A stretch of DNA of 64,000 bases from Rhineura floridana (GCF_030035675.1 NC_084484.1:182379434-182443433); one strand, 5' to 3'; counted from the stretch's first letter, positions 44,768 to 56,089 are shown. Notes: generated by a model from the letters alone, not told the origin. Made by a program: numbers and translations.

Positions 44768-45575
44768 GAAGAGCCCTTCTGGGTCTGAGCTTGCATCCTG
44801 TTCTCATAGTGGCCAAACAGATGCCCGTGGGAAGCTCACAAGCAGGACTCGAGTGCAACAGCAACACTCTCCCCACTTGTGGTTCCAGGAAGAGGGTATT
44901 CAGGGTAGGAATGGAAAGATCTATCCATTTTGGTGCACTCCATTTGTCATTTTTCCAGCCTTAAATTCAGTCCTCCACATTTCTGCAGCCATTTTGCTTT
45001 AAAAAAAAAATCCTCATGAAAATTCTCCAGCATTTTAGTGCAAATTTCTCCTAATAAAAATGTTCGTAGACAGTTTTGAGTTACACATTTTTGCAAGCAA
45101 TTTCTCGTCATGTAATGCATTTTTGTATGTTATTTTCACTCATAGGTTCATTTCTGTGCACACTTTCTCCCGATACATGCACTTTTGTAAACATTGTTTG
45201 GTTGAAGAACTGCGTTGCAAAATTCGAGTAAGTGTGACTTTCGAAGGATGGCTGTGTTTTGGTTCTCCTAATGTTTCAGAAAGGATGGATTTCATAGATT
45301 CAGCTTGAAATGCGAACTGAACCGAAATTCTCACCCATCCCTGATTAAGAGGTATGGTGCCTCTGACAATGAAGGGAGAACATAAACCTCACAGCTAGCA
45401 GCCATCAATTGCCTTACCCTCCCCATGAATTTACGTAATTTTATTCCAAAGCCACCCAAGCTAGTGCCATCGCTACCTTTTGTCAGAGCAAATCCCACAG
45501 TTTCCCTATGGAACCTCTTCTCTAAGAGAACCTGACCTTTATGTGAGCTGCTCGAGACCTCCACCGGTCATGGAA
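44768..45575 (-). mobile_element. CR1 LINE 3' part split by an AT-rich MITE
   Basis: 44768-44895 and 45345-45575 are consecutive pieces of one minus-strand CR1 copy (GCATCCTGTTCTCATAGTGG; then GGTATGGTGCCTCTGACAAT, GTTTCCCTATGGAACC). Confidence 0.65.
44901..45344 (-). mobile_element. AT-rich MITE (CAGGGATG family), best preserved copy
   Basis: 444 bp, starts CAGGGTAGGAATGGAAAGAT and ends TCTCACCCATCCCTG, imperfect inverted ends. The interior has few stops in some frames because of its composition, not because it encodes a protein. Confidence 0.75.
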
Positions 45576-46403
45576 GAGAGAATCTACCATGGCAACCCTC
45601 TGATTCAGGGTTGCCGACACCTGTGCCCCATGCCAACATCAGTTAGGCTGCTCAGCCATGAGTCAGTGTTCCTCCAAGTCCAGAGTGCAGGGTGTTTCTC
45701 CTCCCCAAACACAAGGCTGATTCTCCCCCATCCTTTCAGTTGTTGCCATGCAGCACATGCCACGGCCCTCCAAGCAACAAGGGATTCCTCCTCCACTGCC
45801 CCCACCTAATGTGAAGGGGTTGGTTGCTGGTTCATTCCAGGACTTTGCTAGCAAGAACACAAATGCTCTACGGCTCTATGGCATGCAAATACCTCAGCTG
45901 TGCAGCGGTCTCTTCCTTGTCTCTCCCACCCCCCCAGCCTACCCAAGAGCAAAAGAGACCTTGAAAGGGAAATGAGGGCGGGGCATAGATTATACTCCTT
46001 GTAGGTCACCATGAGTGGTGGAGCCTGGGCTTGAGATGAATGCGTTCCTCTCTGGTTAAAGCCAGGGTGGGGAAACTGAGGCCCAGGGGCCAAATGGGGC
46101 CCTCCAGGTCTCTCTGGCAGGCCCTTGGAGCTCTCTGCAGGCCACACACTCTTTTCTCAGGCTCCGCCCCTCCCTAGCCTGCTTCATACCCAGAGTCCTT
46201 CCACGTGGCTGGAAATCTGTCCTTGAATTCTGATCACGCCTCTCAGTTGTGCAATCCAGGAAGGAAGAGTGAGAGTCTGGCCTTGAGATGAAGCTGTTCC
46301 TCTCTGGCTAACGGGAAGAAGGGCAGGGAGAGCTGCATTCTGGCTGATCTGCCCCCCAACAAAGCATTTTCCCTCCATACCAGGAAAAGCTTCACCCACT
46401 ACT

Positions 46404-46920
46404 AGGGATGGAAATATCTATCAGTTTTTCCAGTCTAAAATTCAGTTCTTCGCATTACTGTAGCCATTTGCAATTGTTTTTAAAAAAATCTTCATGAAAA
46501 TTCTCCAGCATTTTAGTACAAACTCCTAATAAACACACTCATTTATTATTATTATTATTATTTACGTTTGTATACCGCCCCATAGTCGAAGCTCTCTGGG
46601 TGGTTTACAACAATTAAAAACATTAAAAACAAATATACAGATTTAAAAACACTTAAAAAAAAACAATTTGATAATGTACACATTTTTGCAAGCCATTTTT
46701 TGTTATAAAGAGCATTTTTGCATGCTGTTTTCCTTCATATGTTCATTTCATATGTTCACTTTCCCCTAACATATACATTTCTGCAAACACTGTTTGGCTG
46801 GCAAACTGCATCACACAGTTTGAATAAGTGTGAATTTCATTTCTCATGTAGTTTTGGAAAGTGTGAATTTGATAGATCCGGCTTGAAATGCAAACTGGAT
46901 CAAATTTCTCACCAAACCCT
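46404..46920 (-). mobile_element. AT-rich MITE with an L2 tail inserted
   Basis: Begins TAGGGATGGAAATATCTATC and ends near CTCACCAAACCCTTCCC. The middle is broken by a minus-strand L2 end at about 46540-46670. Confidence 0.7.
46540..46670 (-). mobile_element. L2 LINE 3' end (nested in MITE)
   Basis: (ATT)n run, then GTATACCGCCCCATAGTCGA and CTCTCTGGGTGGTTTACAAC. Confidence 0.8.
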
Positions 46921-46997
46921 TCCCATGATATTCCTCCCCATCAGACCAAAGAGGAGCTGTGCAGCCCAGCAGCAAATACATGCCTTGTGCCAGTGGC

Positions 46998-47218
46998 TAT
47001 TAAAACTGATGGCTATGCTCTGCCTCCACGGTCGGAGGCAGGATGCTTCTGAATACCAGTTGCTGGAAACTACAGGAGGGGAGAGTGCTGTTGCGCTCTG
47101 GTCCTGCTTGTAGGCTTCCCATTGGGGCATCCGGTTGGCCACCGTGAGAACAGGATGCTGGACTAGATGGGCCACTGGCCTGATGCAGCAGCCACACTCT
47201 TCTTATGTTCTTATGTTT
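46998..47218 (+). mobile_element. CR1 LINE 3' UTR, well preserved
   Basis: GGCTATGCTCTGCCTCCACG through GATGCTGGACTAGATGGGCC, ending with two TTCTTATG units, the defining tail repeat. Confidence 0.8.
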
Positions 47219-47258
47219 ATCTGTAGAAGGTCCCAGGTTGAATTCATGGCACCTCCAG

Positions 47259-47438
47259 TGTGGTGTAGTGGTTAAGGTGTTGGAGTACGACCTGGGAGAC
47301 CAGGGTTTGAATCCCCACATAGCCAAGAAGCTCACTGGGTGACCTTGGGCCAGTCACTGCCTCTCAGCCTCATGAAAACCCTATTCATAGGGTCGCCATA
47401 AGTCAGGATCGACTTGAAGGCAGTACATTTACATTTAC
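47259..47438 (+). mobile_element. Sauria-type SINE, near full length
   Basis: tRNA-like head GTGGTGTAGTGGTTAAGGTG with B-box GGTTTGAATCC, body GGGCCAGTCACTGCCTCTCA, BovB-like 3' end CGCCATAAGTCAGGATCGAC and an ACATTT tail. The GGTAAACCACC part of the body is absent in this copy. Confidence 0.85.
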
Positions 47439-47444
47439 CAGTTA

Positions 47445-47800
47445 GAGATGAACAGATCTGTTAATTTCAGTTTCTGTCCATTTTGTATTTTTCCAGGCTT
47501 GAGTTCATTTTGTTACATTCCCATATAAGCCCTCATGAAATTGTTTTCCTAATAAAGTGCATTTTCGGATGTTCTTTTCACAAATGCATGCAATTTTAAG
47601 CACGATTTTCCCAAATATACACCTTTTTGTACACATTTTGTTTTGGTTGGAGAACTGCACCCCAAAAGTCAGAGAAGGGCGAATCTCAAACGATAAACTG
47701 TGCTTCAGTGTGAGGTGCTGGTTTGGGAAGAGCAAATTAGTGTGTGTTTTTCCCCATGAGAAAGCAAACGGAACCGAATTTCTCCCCCACCCCTTTCTCC
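47445..47800 (-). mobile_element. AT-rich MITE (CAGGGATG family), diverged
   Basis: AGTTAGAGATGAACAGATCT start, TAATAAAGTGCATTTTCGGA-type middle, AACCGAATTTCTCCCCCACC end. Confidence 0.55.
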
Positions 47801-48094
47801 GACTATTGAGAGAGATTGAGAGGGAGAGAAAAATAGTCACCAGGGTTAGAAAACACCTCTTTCAGTTAGAAAGTTGCAGTACTGGACCGGATGGACCAAT
47901 GGTCTGACTCAGTACAAGGCAGCTCACTTGCTGCTGTTAAAGGCATTGGTGATGGACTAGTCAAAATAGTGGCAAGCTCAACCACAGAGCAAGCCTATGC
48001 TGGCTAGTTGCAGCCCATCAATATCTGCAGGGCCACAGATTCTCCATCCTTGCTAGCAGTGGCTTCAGAGGCATGAAAAGTCACCAAATATGCC

Positions 48095-48455
48095 GCCAAA
48101 CAAGATCGGCCTCACAAGACCTTCTCTCGGTCCCACCAGTGAAAACAGCTAGGCTGGTGCGGACCAGAGAGAGGGCCTTCTCGGTCGTGGCCCCCACCCT
48201 CTGGAACTTGCTTCCTTTTGACCTTTGACATGCCTCCTCCCTGATGGCTTTTCGTCGAGCCTTAAAGACCTTGTTAGTCAGGCAGGCCTATGGGATTTCT
48301 GGGGTGGGTTAGGCTATTACTAACAGGTGGTTTACTGTTGTATGAATATGTTTTAAATTGTGTTTTATATTGTGTAAGTCGCCCAGAGTGTCTGTTAAGT
48401 CAGACAGATGGGCGGCTAACAAATAAAATTTTATTATTTTATTATTATTATTGAC
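48095..48455 (+). mobile_element. L2 LINE ORF2 C-terminus and 3' end
   Basis: AGACCTTCTCTCGGTCCCAC, GTGCGGACCAGAGAGAGGGC (TARERAFS-like) and GTCGCCCAGAGTGTCTG, then AACAAATAAAATTT and an (ATT)n tail. Confidence 0.8.
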
Positions 48456-48551
48456 TTTGTATCCCGATTGTGAGCTATCCAAAGCATCTGACTGGCTACT
48501 GTGGGAACAGAATGCTGTACGGAATAGGCCTCTGGGCTCCATCAGGGTTCA

Positions 48552-48655
48552 CCTTATGGCTGCAACTCCCATAGTCCCTGAGCATTGCCCACGGTGGCTG
48601 GGAATGGTGGGAGATGTAGTCCAAAACATCTGGAAGGGGCCAGGTTGCGTCTGTT
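48552..48655. mobile_element. hAT-type foldback fragment
   Basis: GGCTGCAACTCCCATAGTCC and GGGAGATGTAGTCCAAAACA form inverted arms typical of the TACAACTCCCATCAGCC group. Confidence 0.5.
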
Positions 48656-49071
48656 AGGGGTGGGTGGGGAGACAGCCACAGCTTCCTTTCTGCCTTGCAG
48701 GCTATGCGAGACTGGCGGGATTGCAAGAATCCCACGCATGAGCACGCCAACACACGCTCACAAAGAGAGCTGGTCTTATCCGAGGCATTTAGAGAGAAGA
48801 AAGAGAAGGCTATTTCCCAGCACCCAACAACCCGAGAGCTTCACACAGCCAAACAGAGTCAACAATCGACTAGCATTTAGAGCTGCTGGGCGACAATGCC
48901 GGCTTTGTTATGTGAGCTGATGTTGCCGCCTCCCTTCTGCACAAAGCCGGCAAAGAATTCAGTATCCTGAGACTCTCCATCTTCGCTTTTGTTTCTTTTG
49001 TGTTTCAAGGTTCCAGCCTTCACGGTGCTAGAGAAAACCTTGAAAACATGTGGGCAGCATTGTAGTGCAAG

Positions 49072-49210
49072 AGGAAGGGCCATCATAGCTCAGTGGCGGA
49101 GAATCTCCTTTGCACGCAAAAAGTCCCAGGCTCAGTCCCTGTTGTCTCCAAGTAGGATTGGGGAAGACTCCTGTCTGAAACCTGGAGCGCCCATGGCAGT
49201 CAGCACGGAC
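49072..49210 (+). mobile_element. tRNA-derived SINE
   Basis: Head CATAGCTCAGTGGCGGAGAA, TTTGCACGCAAAAAGTCCCA, body to GCGCCCATGGCAGTCAGCAC. Its 3' end is cut by the hAT element that starts at 49211. Confidence 0.75.
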
Positions 49211-49432
49211 CAGGGGCTCCCAAACGTTTTTCTCCACGGGCCACTTGACAATTGCTGCGGGTCTTAGTGAACCACTTGTTGATTTTTCCGCCTGTTGTGG
49301 CGACTGTAACGTGCTGTGCTAGATGTGGTATGGTCGTTAATTGTGTTTTTATTGCGTCTTTTAATTTCTCATATATTCTTTTTCATGGCATTACAATCTG
49401 AATTCCATATTCAAATGATAATACAATAAAAT

Positions 49433-49548
49433 CAGAGCTTGGAAAAGTTACTCTTTTGAACTACAACTCCCATCAGCCCCAGCCAGCATGGCCACTGGAT
49501 TGAGCTGATGGGAGTTGTAGTTCAAAAAAGTAACTTTTCCAAGCTCTG
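49433..49548. mobile_element. Palindromic hAT MITE, copy 7 (nested)
   Basis: 116 bp, flanked by an exact 8-bp duplication AATAAAAT. Centre in the same orientation as copy 1. Confidence 0.92.
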
Positions 49549-49559
49549 AATAAAATACA

Positions 49560-49755
49560 ATGAAATGGACTGCCTTCAAGTCGATTCCGACTTACAGCAA
49601 CCCTATGAAGAGAGTTTTCATGGTAAGCGGTATTGAGAGGGGTTTTCCCATTGCCTCCCTCTGAGGCTGAGAGGCAGTGACTGGCCCAAGGTCCCCCAGT
49701 GAGCTTCATGGCTGTGTGGGGATTCGAACCCGGGTCTCCCAGGTCGAACACCTTA
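49560..49755 (-). mobile_element. Sauria-type SINE (nested)
   Basis: Reversed BovB-like end GCCTTCAAGTCGATTCCGAC, body CAGTGACTGGCCCAAGGTCC, head with B-box complement GGATTCGAACCCGGG. The last head bases are missing. Confidence 0.8.
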
Positions 49756-49954
49756 ATTATATGAGAAATAAAAGAAGCAACAAAAATACAATTAAAAATC
49801 AATGCGAATGTTTCATATGTTCAACCACAAATCCACAGACGTGCCATGGGCCACCTGAATGAAGCTTGGGGACCACTGGTGGTCCACAGACCGCAATGTT
49901 GGAAGCCCTGGGGTACTATTGGCAGGCGAGGCCTTGGTGGTGGTGCTACCACTG

Positions 49955-50316
49955 AGCTCTGCCCAGTTAGTGATGACCAGTGATAGCCTTTTCAGGGGTG
50001 GCTCCTGAGCTGTGGAATGCCCTCCACAGTGAGGTGTGTCAGTCCCCATCACTATTTACTTTCAGGAGGAATTTGAAAACATTCCTGTTTACCCAGGCAT
50101 TTGATAGCTGAAGGGGTCTGTTCCTGGCCACCTGAAGATCACTGATGAAATAATTTTAGCTGTGATTTGGAATATTTGAATGGCGTTTTATAATGTTGTT
50201 AGTTGTAATTGTGCTTTAGAATGTTTTAACCAGTTTTCAATACGTTTATTATTCTTTTCATTAAATGGTTTTGTTTATGTTTGCTGCCCTGGGTTCCTTT
50301 GGGAGGAAGGGTAGGA

Positions 50317-50318
<2 letters not shown>
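49955..50318 (+). mobile_element. L2-type LINE 3' part
   Basis: TGGAATGCCCTCCACAGTGA (WNALH-like), AGGAATTTGAAAACATTCCT and GCCCTGGGTTCCTTTGGGAG, then the trinucleotide array. Confidence 0.65.
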
Positions 50319-50383
<65 letters not shown>

Positions 50384-50424
50384 ATTGTTGTTGTTGTTAT
50401 TATTGTTGTTGTTATTATTATTAT
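50319..50424 (+). repeat. (ATT/GTT)n compound microsatellite
   Basis: About 35 trinucleotide units switching between ATT and GTT blocks, grown at an L2 tail. Confidence 0.95.
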
Positions 50425-50580
50425 TTCTCCCTCCAATTTTCACACCTCCTTCATCTTGGTCCAATCCCGCTTTCCGTATGATACGTTCTGCATATAGATT
50501 AAACAAATAGGTTGATAAAATACACCCCTGTCTCACACCCTTTCCGATGGGGAACTAGTCGGTTTCTCCATATTCTGTTT
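50425..50580 (-). mobile_element. BovB LINE, reverse-transcriptase fragment
   Basis: The minus-strand frame reads MRQGCILSTYLFNLYAERII and then KAGLDQDEGGVKIGGRN, a segment just after the RT YADD-side motifs of RTE elements. Only about 50 codons remain. Confidence 0.75.
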
Positions 50581-50811
50581 AAAGAGGCTTATTTCTTTAA
50601 TGCTTTTTCCCTGCCTGCTTTTCCCTCCAGCCTGGAGGTCTAAAGATGCCAACAGCAACACACACCCTTACATCAAAATCACTTTGCAGTGGATCATCAA
50701 AATCTAATACACAAAAATCCTTCTCAAAATAATCCCCCCCCCCCGGTAATAGGAGCCATTCATCCTGATCCTTAGCAAGCAAGACCTCATGTGAACTATT
50801 GCTTCAAAAGC

Positions 50812-51420
50812 ACCTGTTGTTGTTGTTATGTGCCTTCAAGTCAATTACGACTTATGGCGACCGTATAAACCAGCGACCTCCAACAGCATCTGTTATGAAC
50901 CACCCTGTTCAGATCTTGTAAATTCAGGTCTGTGGCTTCCTTGATGGAATCAATCCATCTCTTGTTTGGCCTTCCTCTTTTTCTATTCCCTTCTGTCTTC
51001 TCATGATGTGTCCAAAGTATGATAGCCTCAGTTTCATCACTTTAGCTTCTAGGGACAGTTCTAGTTTAATTCATTCTAACAACCAATTATTTGTCTTTTT
51101 CTCAGTCCATGGTATGCGCAAAGCTCTCCTCCAACACCACATTTCAAATGAGTTGATTTTTCTCTTATCCGCCTTTTTCACTGTCCAACTTTCACATCCA
51201 TACATAGAGATTGGGAATACCATGGCCTGAATGATCCTGACTTTAGTGTTCAGTGATACATCTTTGCATTTGAGGACCTTTTCTAGTTCTCTCATAGCTG
51301 CCCTCCCCAGTCCTAGCCTTCTTCTGATTTCTTGACTATTGTCTCCATTTTGGTTAATGCCTGTGCTGACGTATTGATAATCCTTGACAAGTTCAATGTC
51401 CTCATTGTCAACTTTAAAGA
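50812..51420 (-). mobile_element. BovB LINE 3' part
   Basis: Minus strand: LNTKVRIIQAMVFPISMYGC, ESWTVKKADKRKINSFEMWC, WRRALRIPWTEKKTNNWLLE, then the 3' end at 50812 with GTCAATTACGACTTATGGCG. It includes ORF2 C-terminal sequence further upstream than other copies here. Confidence 0.85.
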
Positions 51421-51608
51421 CACTTTGAAAGTGTTGAAGAAGCTGAGAGCAATGCTGTCAGGGATCTAGACCAAGAGGCTAGACTCCTAGCAGGGGCACC
51501 CAAGGTGGAATGGTCAAAGCTGAGACACCAGACTAAGATGCATCCAAACTCAGAGGAAGGCAATGGTAAACCACCTCTGAATACCTCTTACTACAAAAAC
51601 CCTACGAA
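51421..51608 (+). mobile_element. BovB LINE 5' region, inverted against its neighbour
   Basis: AGTGTTGAAGAAGCTGAGAG through CTCAGAGGAAGGCAATGGTA matches 21058-21240, in plus orientation and directly abutting the minus-strand 3' part. Confidence 0.8.
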
Positions 51609-52050
51609 CAAAAAAATTAACTAACCAGAAATGTTTATCCTTCCTTCTGGTGAAGGTCTGCTGTGTCCCAAAGACCTTAGCTACATGATGTTCCATTTGC
51701 ATGCAAAATTGGGATATATTCTGGGTAGTGCAGAAGATGCACAAAGCTGTTTTAAAACCAAACTAATGTGACAAGGCAAAACAATAAACTCATCAGGAGC
51801 CCGCTTATTTTACTAAAATTTACATGCATTTGTCTTCACCCCAACCTATAATCAGCAATGTTTTCTTGGACAAACGCAAAGTAGGTAAAGTGACACTATT
51901 TATCAGACACAAAAACAACCAGGCGACATCATGAAATCCTGCAGCAGGCAGAAGAGAGCTAAAAGTGGCTGTTGTTAACACATTAAGATAGATTGTTTTG
52001 CCCAAATCCCACTCACCGCTTCTTCTCTGTAAAGTGATTTGCAGGGGAGA
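51609..52050. other. Unassigned stretch
   Basis: No repeat or gene-like frame recognised. Confidence 0.3.
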
Positions 52051-52059
52051 AGTGGCAGG

Positions 52060-52400
52060 CAGAAGTTGGAGACTGCTTGATCCAGAGGGAGGGAAACTTT
52101 TTCAGCCTGAGGTCGACATTCTGTCCTGGGCAACCTTTTGAAGGTAGTGGGCAGGACCAGTGGCAAAAGCAGGTGGAGCAGTGAATGCAAATTACCTTTG
52201 TGCAATAGTCTAGTTTCTACGCACACTCACATGCCCCTCTCTGTCTTCCATCTGGGGGAGCAAGAGGCACAGTCTGAGTTCAAGCGCACATTCCAGACTT
52301 GCAAAAACACTCAAGGAGGGATGGCCTCCCGAGGGCCAGATAAAAAGGTGTAGGAGGTCACATGTGGCCCCCAGGCCTGAGGTTCTCCACCCCACGAGTC
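52060..52400. mobile_element. Interspersed repeat shared with 55766-56510
   Basis: CAAAAGCAGGTGGAGCAGTG, GAGTTCAAGCGCACATTCCA, GGCCTGAGGTTCTCCACC occur in the same order near 56115-56490. A DNA transposon (hAT-like) is likely; ends were not fixed. Confidence 0.5.
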
Positions 52401-52558
52401 TGGAATCCCAGCTGGGAGATGGCAGAGGCCACAGGGAAAAGACTAACCCTACCATGTCTCCCCTTCCACAACTGCTTTGCAAAGGAGAAGTGGTGCCCAG
52501 AGCGATGAAATAATGATTTGGCCATGTAACATCTAATTCTAACCACAGAGGAAGAAAG

Positions 52559-53161
52559 TGTAACGGGGCCGGTACGAGAGGAATGCTGCTGCCAGTTCCC
52601 AGGCTGTGTTTGTGCAACTTGGGAGTGGGCTGTAGGGTTGCAATGCTTCCTTGTACGCTCCTCAGGGCTTGGTTTCTTTAATGTATTATTAGGTCACCCT
52701 GAACTTTTGGAGATCATGCTGGATGGCAGCGGAAGGACTCACACGGAAGTTGCATTCTGCTTGGTTCTAGGGGCTGCATCCAAAGTAGCACTATGGATCG
52801 TGTCCCATCAGTGCAAGGATATTCACTTCACAGTGGGATTCCCCCCTCCCCTTGAGTACTGGAGTTCGGTATATGTCGCAGTAGAATGCCTTCATAAATA
52901 GTCTGGTAAGACTGCTGGTTGAAAGAATAAAGAAACATAAGGTTTATTATACTGGGAAATAGAATAATTCTGACTACAGAAATGCAGGTGGGTATTGTTA
53001 AGCTGTAAGGCTCGCACTCGCAGGCGCTATCTCTGAAAGGAAGGAAGTAAAGCCTGAGAAAAAGCAAACAAGGAGCTTCCAAAGAAGGAATCAGAGAGGG
53101 AAGAATAGGTTGCCTTTCTGTTTATCCCCCCACCCCTCTCCGGTTCAGGTTGCTTGTTACA
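52559..53161 (+). mobile_element. Probable solo LTR, family D
   Basis: 603 bp with matching inverted ends TGTAAC/GTTACA and AATAAA near 52926. The flanking bases GAAAG and AGCAT do not match, so this is less sure than the other LTRs. Confidence 0.45.
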
Positions 53162-53644
53162 AGCATTGGTGCTTTACTCCCAACACTGTGTTCCCCTCTA
53201 CATTTGTTCTAGGGGGTTCTGCCAAACCTTCGGAGTGAAGATTTGGGGCAGGAGCAGGGCCTGCGTGAGGGAGAGAAGAGTGGGAAGGCCCATTGCACAA
53301 GCGGAACTCCTTGCTCTGACGGGATGCCTTAGTTGGATATCACCCTAGGTGTAAACGGATTAATCATGGTGTTTGAGCAGTTGGTGCTCAGAGCAGTGAG
53401 CCATCCTCCTTCCCCAGACATCTTTACAGGGGCCAAGGAACGCCACTTGAGTGACTGCTGGGGGGACTGCGTGTCCTACTTAAGAGAGGACAGTCTTCTA
53501 TTTGAAGGTGCTCTCTATGTGAAAAATGGTAAGTAAACAACCCTAAGAAGAGAGAGCAGGAGGGAGACCTTGAGGCTGCCCATCAACAGTGATCAGCACC
53601 TGGAGGAACAGAATGGGGCCACCTGGTCACATTCTTGTGCCCCC

Positions 53645-53840
53645 CCATAGTGAGATGCGCTATACTTACATTTAAAGTAGAGATATTGTGGTTTTTAGGT
53701 TGTTTTTAATTGCTTTTAAGGCTATATTTTAAAACTGTTGCAACCTGCCCTGGGACCTCTGGGTGAAGGGTAGGTGATAAATGTCAATAATAATAACAAT
53801 AACAACAACAACAACAACAACAATAATAATAAAACAATAA
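53645..53840 (+). mobile_element. L2 LINE tail and (AAC/AAT)n array
   Basis: GTTTTTAATTGCTTTTAAGG, CCTGCCCTGGGACCTCTGGG, GATAAATGTCAATAATAATA, then a trinucleotide array at about 53784-53830. Confidence 0.65.
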
Positions 53841-53847
53841 TAATTCC

Positions 53848-54290
53848 AAATCTGCATCTATACACATACATCAGCATATGCACATTTTATGCAAATCTGG
53901 CTCTTCTTTTTACCTCTTTGTGGGGGGCCACACTAGTCCACTCTGGCCTAGTGAGAGGCTCTCTTACTAGCTAGGCTGTTATCTCCACAAATCAGAGAGA
54001 GTGCTAAGATTGCCACTTATACAGCAAAGCTGGCCTGTTTGCTTTTTATCTTTGCTCTCTCAAATTTCTGAATTTCTATCTCTACATAAGCATCAGCATA
54101 TGCAAATGTTATGCAAATTGGTATGTTCTTTTTATCTCTTTTTTAAAAGGATGATACATAAATGGCCTCCCTTGTCCACTCTGGCCTAGTGATAGGCTCC
54201 CTTATTGGCTAGGCTGCTACCTCCAGAAATCAGAGTCAATGCTAGGCTTGCCACTTATGCAGCAGAACTGGCCTGTTTGCTTTTCATCCT
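53848..54290 (+). repeat. Diverged tandem duplication, two units of about 220-238 bp
   Basis: CATCAGCATATGCA, CCACTCTGGCCTAGTGA, GCCACTTATACAGCA/GCCACTTATGCAGCA and GGCCTGTTTGCTTTT recur in the same order in both units. The units differ by many substitutions and small gaps. Confidence 0.8.
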
Positions 54291-54392
54291 CCCACTCACC
54301 ACAACAGCTGGCCAGCACCTTATGGGAGTTAATAATTAAAGTGCTAACTTTTCTCCTGAACCCGGAAAGAGTCATTTAAAAGGAAGGATGAG

Positions 54393-54440
54393 GTGCAATG
54401 AAAGAATTTTGCTTGTGCAATGAAAGAATTTTGCTTGTGC
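54393..54440 (+). repeat. Two-copy tandem repeat of 24 bp
   Basis: The unit GTGCAATGAAAGAATTTTGC plus TT occurs twice in a row without differences and begins a third time. Confidence 0.85.
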
Positions 54441-54442
54441 AA

Positions 54443-55262
54443 TTTCTAGAAAGTCAGATATATATTGTCATATCTGTATTTGATGTGTCATCTGCAGGGC
54501 AGGGGCAATAAACTGTCATCAGACGTCTATTGGACTGGCAATTCAGGTTAAGGGGGGAGATATGAGTAGAATTTCTTGCTTTTGCCTTAGTTACTTTGAT
54601 ATAGAATTCCACAGGCTTCTGGCATTCTATTTACAGCGTTGTACAAGTTGTGTAATAAAAATAGAATATTCAGCTCCTGTGCCCAAGTGAACAAATTCTG
54701 CATAAAAAAAATTGAAGATGCTCTGATGCAGGGAAGGAGACCTGCATACGAGTTTCCCACATACATATGCATCCAGTGTGGAAGTTGTCATTCTGTACCA
54801 CCTTGGTTTTCAGTGGGGACATGCATTTCAGAATTGCATGGACATGCAGCTCTCCATCCAGAGTCAAGTGCAGATGGGATTGTGCATCACCCTGAAAGTA
54901 ACGGGGTGTGGACAGATGGCACAGCTTCGGCTTTCGCAGGTATACTCACTCACAGGCATGTTCCATTCATGAGTGCCGTTCCTGATGTGCACAGTAACAT
55001 CTCTGTGCATAGATCGCCTTCTCTGAAATTTACTCAGTTTCTGAAGAATCCGTGCACCAGTGTGGGAACTGCTTGCTGCTTCAGAATAAGAGTCCACGGA
55101 ACTTCTGCTTTCTTTTACCACACCAGTACAACAAGCCAGCTGTTTCTGGCAGTGGCGTTGTTCAGGGGCAGCTCAGGGGGTCTGATCTCCAGATCCTTTC
55201 TGCTAGGATCCAACTCTCCTGCCCCTTTCCCCCGCTTTTAACACACACTTAAAAAGAAACAT
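54443..55262. other. Unassigned; long open frame judged spurious
   Basis: A 200-codon frame without stops (54639-55241) begins at TTG, has no protein resemblance and lies in otherwise unrecognised DNA. A spliced exon cannot be excluded but nothing supports it. Confidence 0.3.
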
Positions 55263-55264
55263 GT

Positions 55265-55478
55265 TGCTTGCAGGTTTGGTTTGATTTCTCTCAGTTTCTC
55301 ATTTTTCCAGTCTTCAGATTTCCACATTCCTGCAACAATTTGTGATTTTTAAAAAAAAGTCCTCATGAAAATTCGTCAGCATTTTACTGCATGATTCCTC
55401 GTAATAAACACATTTTGTAAATGTTGTAAACCGCCCAGAGAGCTTCGGCTATGGGGCGGTATACAAATGTAATTATTA

Positions 55479-55515
<37 letters not shown>

Positions 55516-55600
55516 TGGATGCAGTTTTGACCAATATATTCATTTTTCCAAAGCAATTTTTGTATGCCATTTCACTAATGCATTAGAAAGTCAGGAAAGG
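55265..55600 (-). mobile_element. AT-rich MITE with an L2 tail inserted
   Basis: TTTGATTTCTCTCAGTTTCT, GTCCTCATGAAAATTCGTCA and TTCCTCGTAATAAACACATT; an L2 end (55415-55475) and (ATT)n (55476-55516) interrupt it. Confidence 0.6.
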
Positions 55601-55843
55601 AATCCTTTGGCCAATGAAACTGCCTGAAGGCCCTTCTTTTCTCTGTCCAGAACTTACAGCCCATTGATATCAGTGGGTTGCTCTCCTGACCCATCCCAAA
55701 TTTTAGTATTATTCAAGACTGAGAAGAAGATCTGCTCTATCCACTCTTTCCACAGCATTCATAATGTTACCAACCAGTAGCTGGGAACCATTTCCAGGCC
55801 AAGGGCCGCGTTCCCTCATGCACAACCTTCTGAGAGCCACATG

Positions 55844-56089
55844 CAGGGCCAGCGCCAGGCATGCCAGGGCCCTTGGGCACCAGCCTGCCCCAGGCCCTGG
55901 CACGCTCACACATTCTCTCCCCACCTACTTCTTCCTGAAGGGCCCCTCCTTAGGATGGGTGGGTAGCACTCCCTTCCGTGATCCACAGTGTAGATCATGG
56001 AAGGGAGCACTACCCACCCATCCTAAGGAGAGGCCCTTCAGGGGCCCTTGGCCAGGGCCCAACTTGGCCACCATCTGGCGCCAGCCCTG
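55844..56089. mobile_element. Hairpin hAT-type MITE (CAGGGC/GGCGCCAG family), nested
   Basis: 246 bp, ends CAGGGCCAGCGCCAGGCATG and GGCGCCAGCCCTG, flanked by GCCACATG and GCCACTTG (7 of 8). The centre holds a near-perfect hairpin with arms GGATGGGTGGGTAGCACTCC and its complement. Confidence 0.82.

Larger units (their letters stand above)
49211..49910. mobile_element. hAT element carrying two later insertions
   Basis: CAGGGGCTCCCAAACGTTTT at the left and CAATGTTGGAAGCCCTG at the right, same family as 7074-7274. It contains a palindromic MITE (49433-49548) and a Sauria-type SINE (49560-49755). Confidence 0.65.

Noticed and set aside
45060-45308. Hydrophobic Phe/Cys-rich frame, possible small membrane protein
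   Set aside because: It lies inside the AT-rich MITE and similar frames occur in several other copies of that repeat.
54639-55241. 200-codon open frame on the plus strand
   Set aside because: It opens with TTG rather than ATG, resembles no protein I know, and no splice or codon-use argument supports it.
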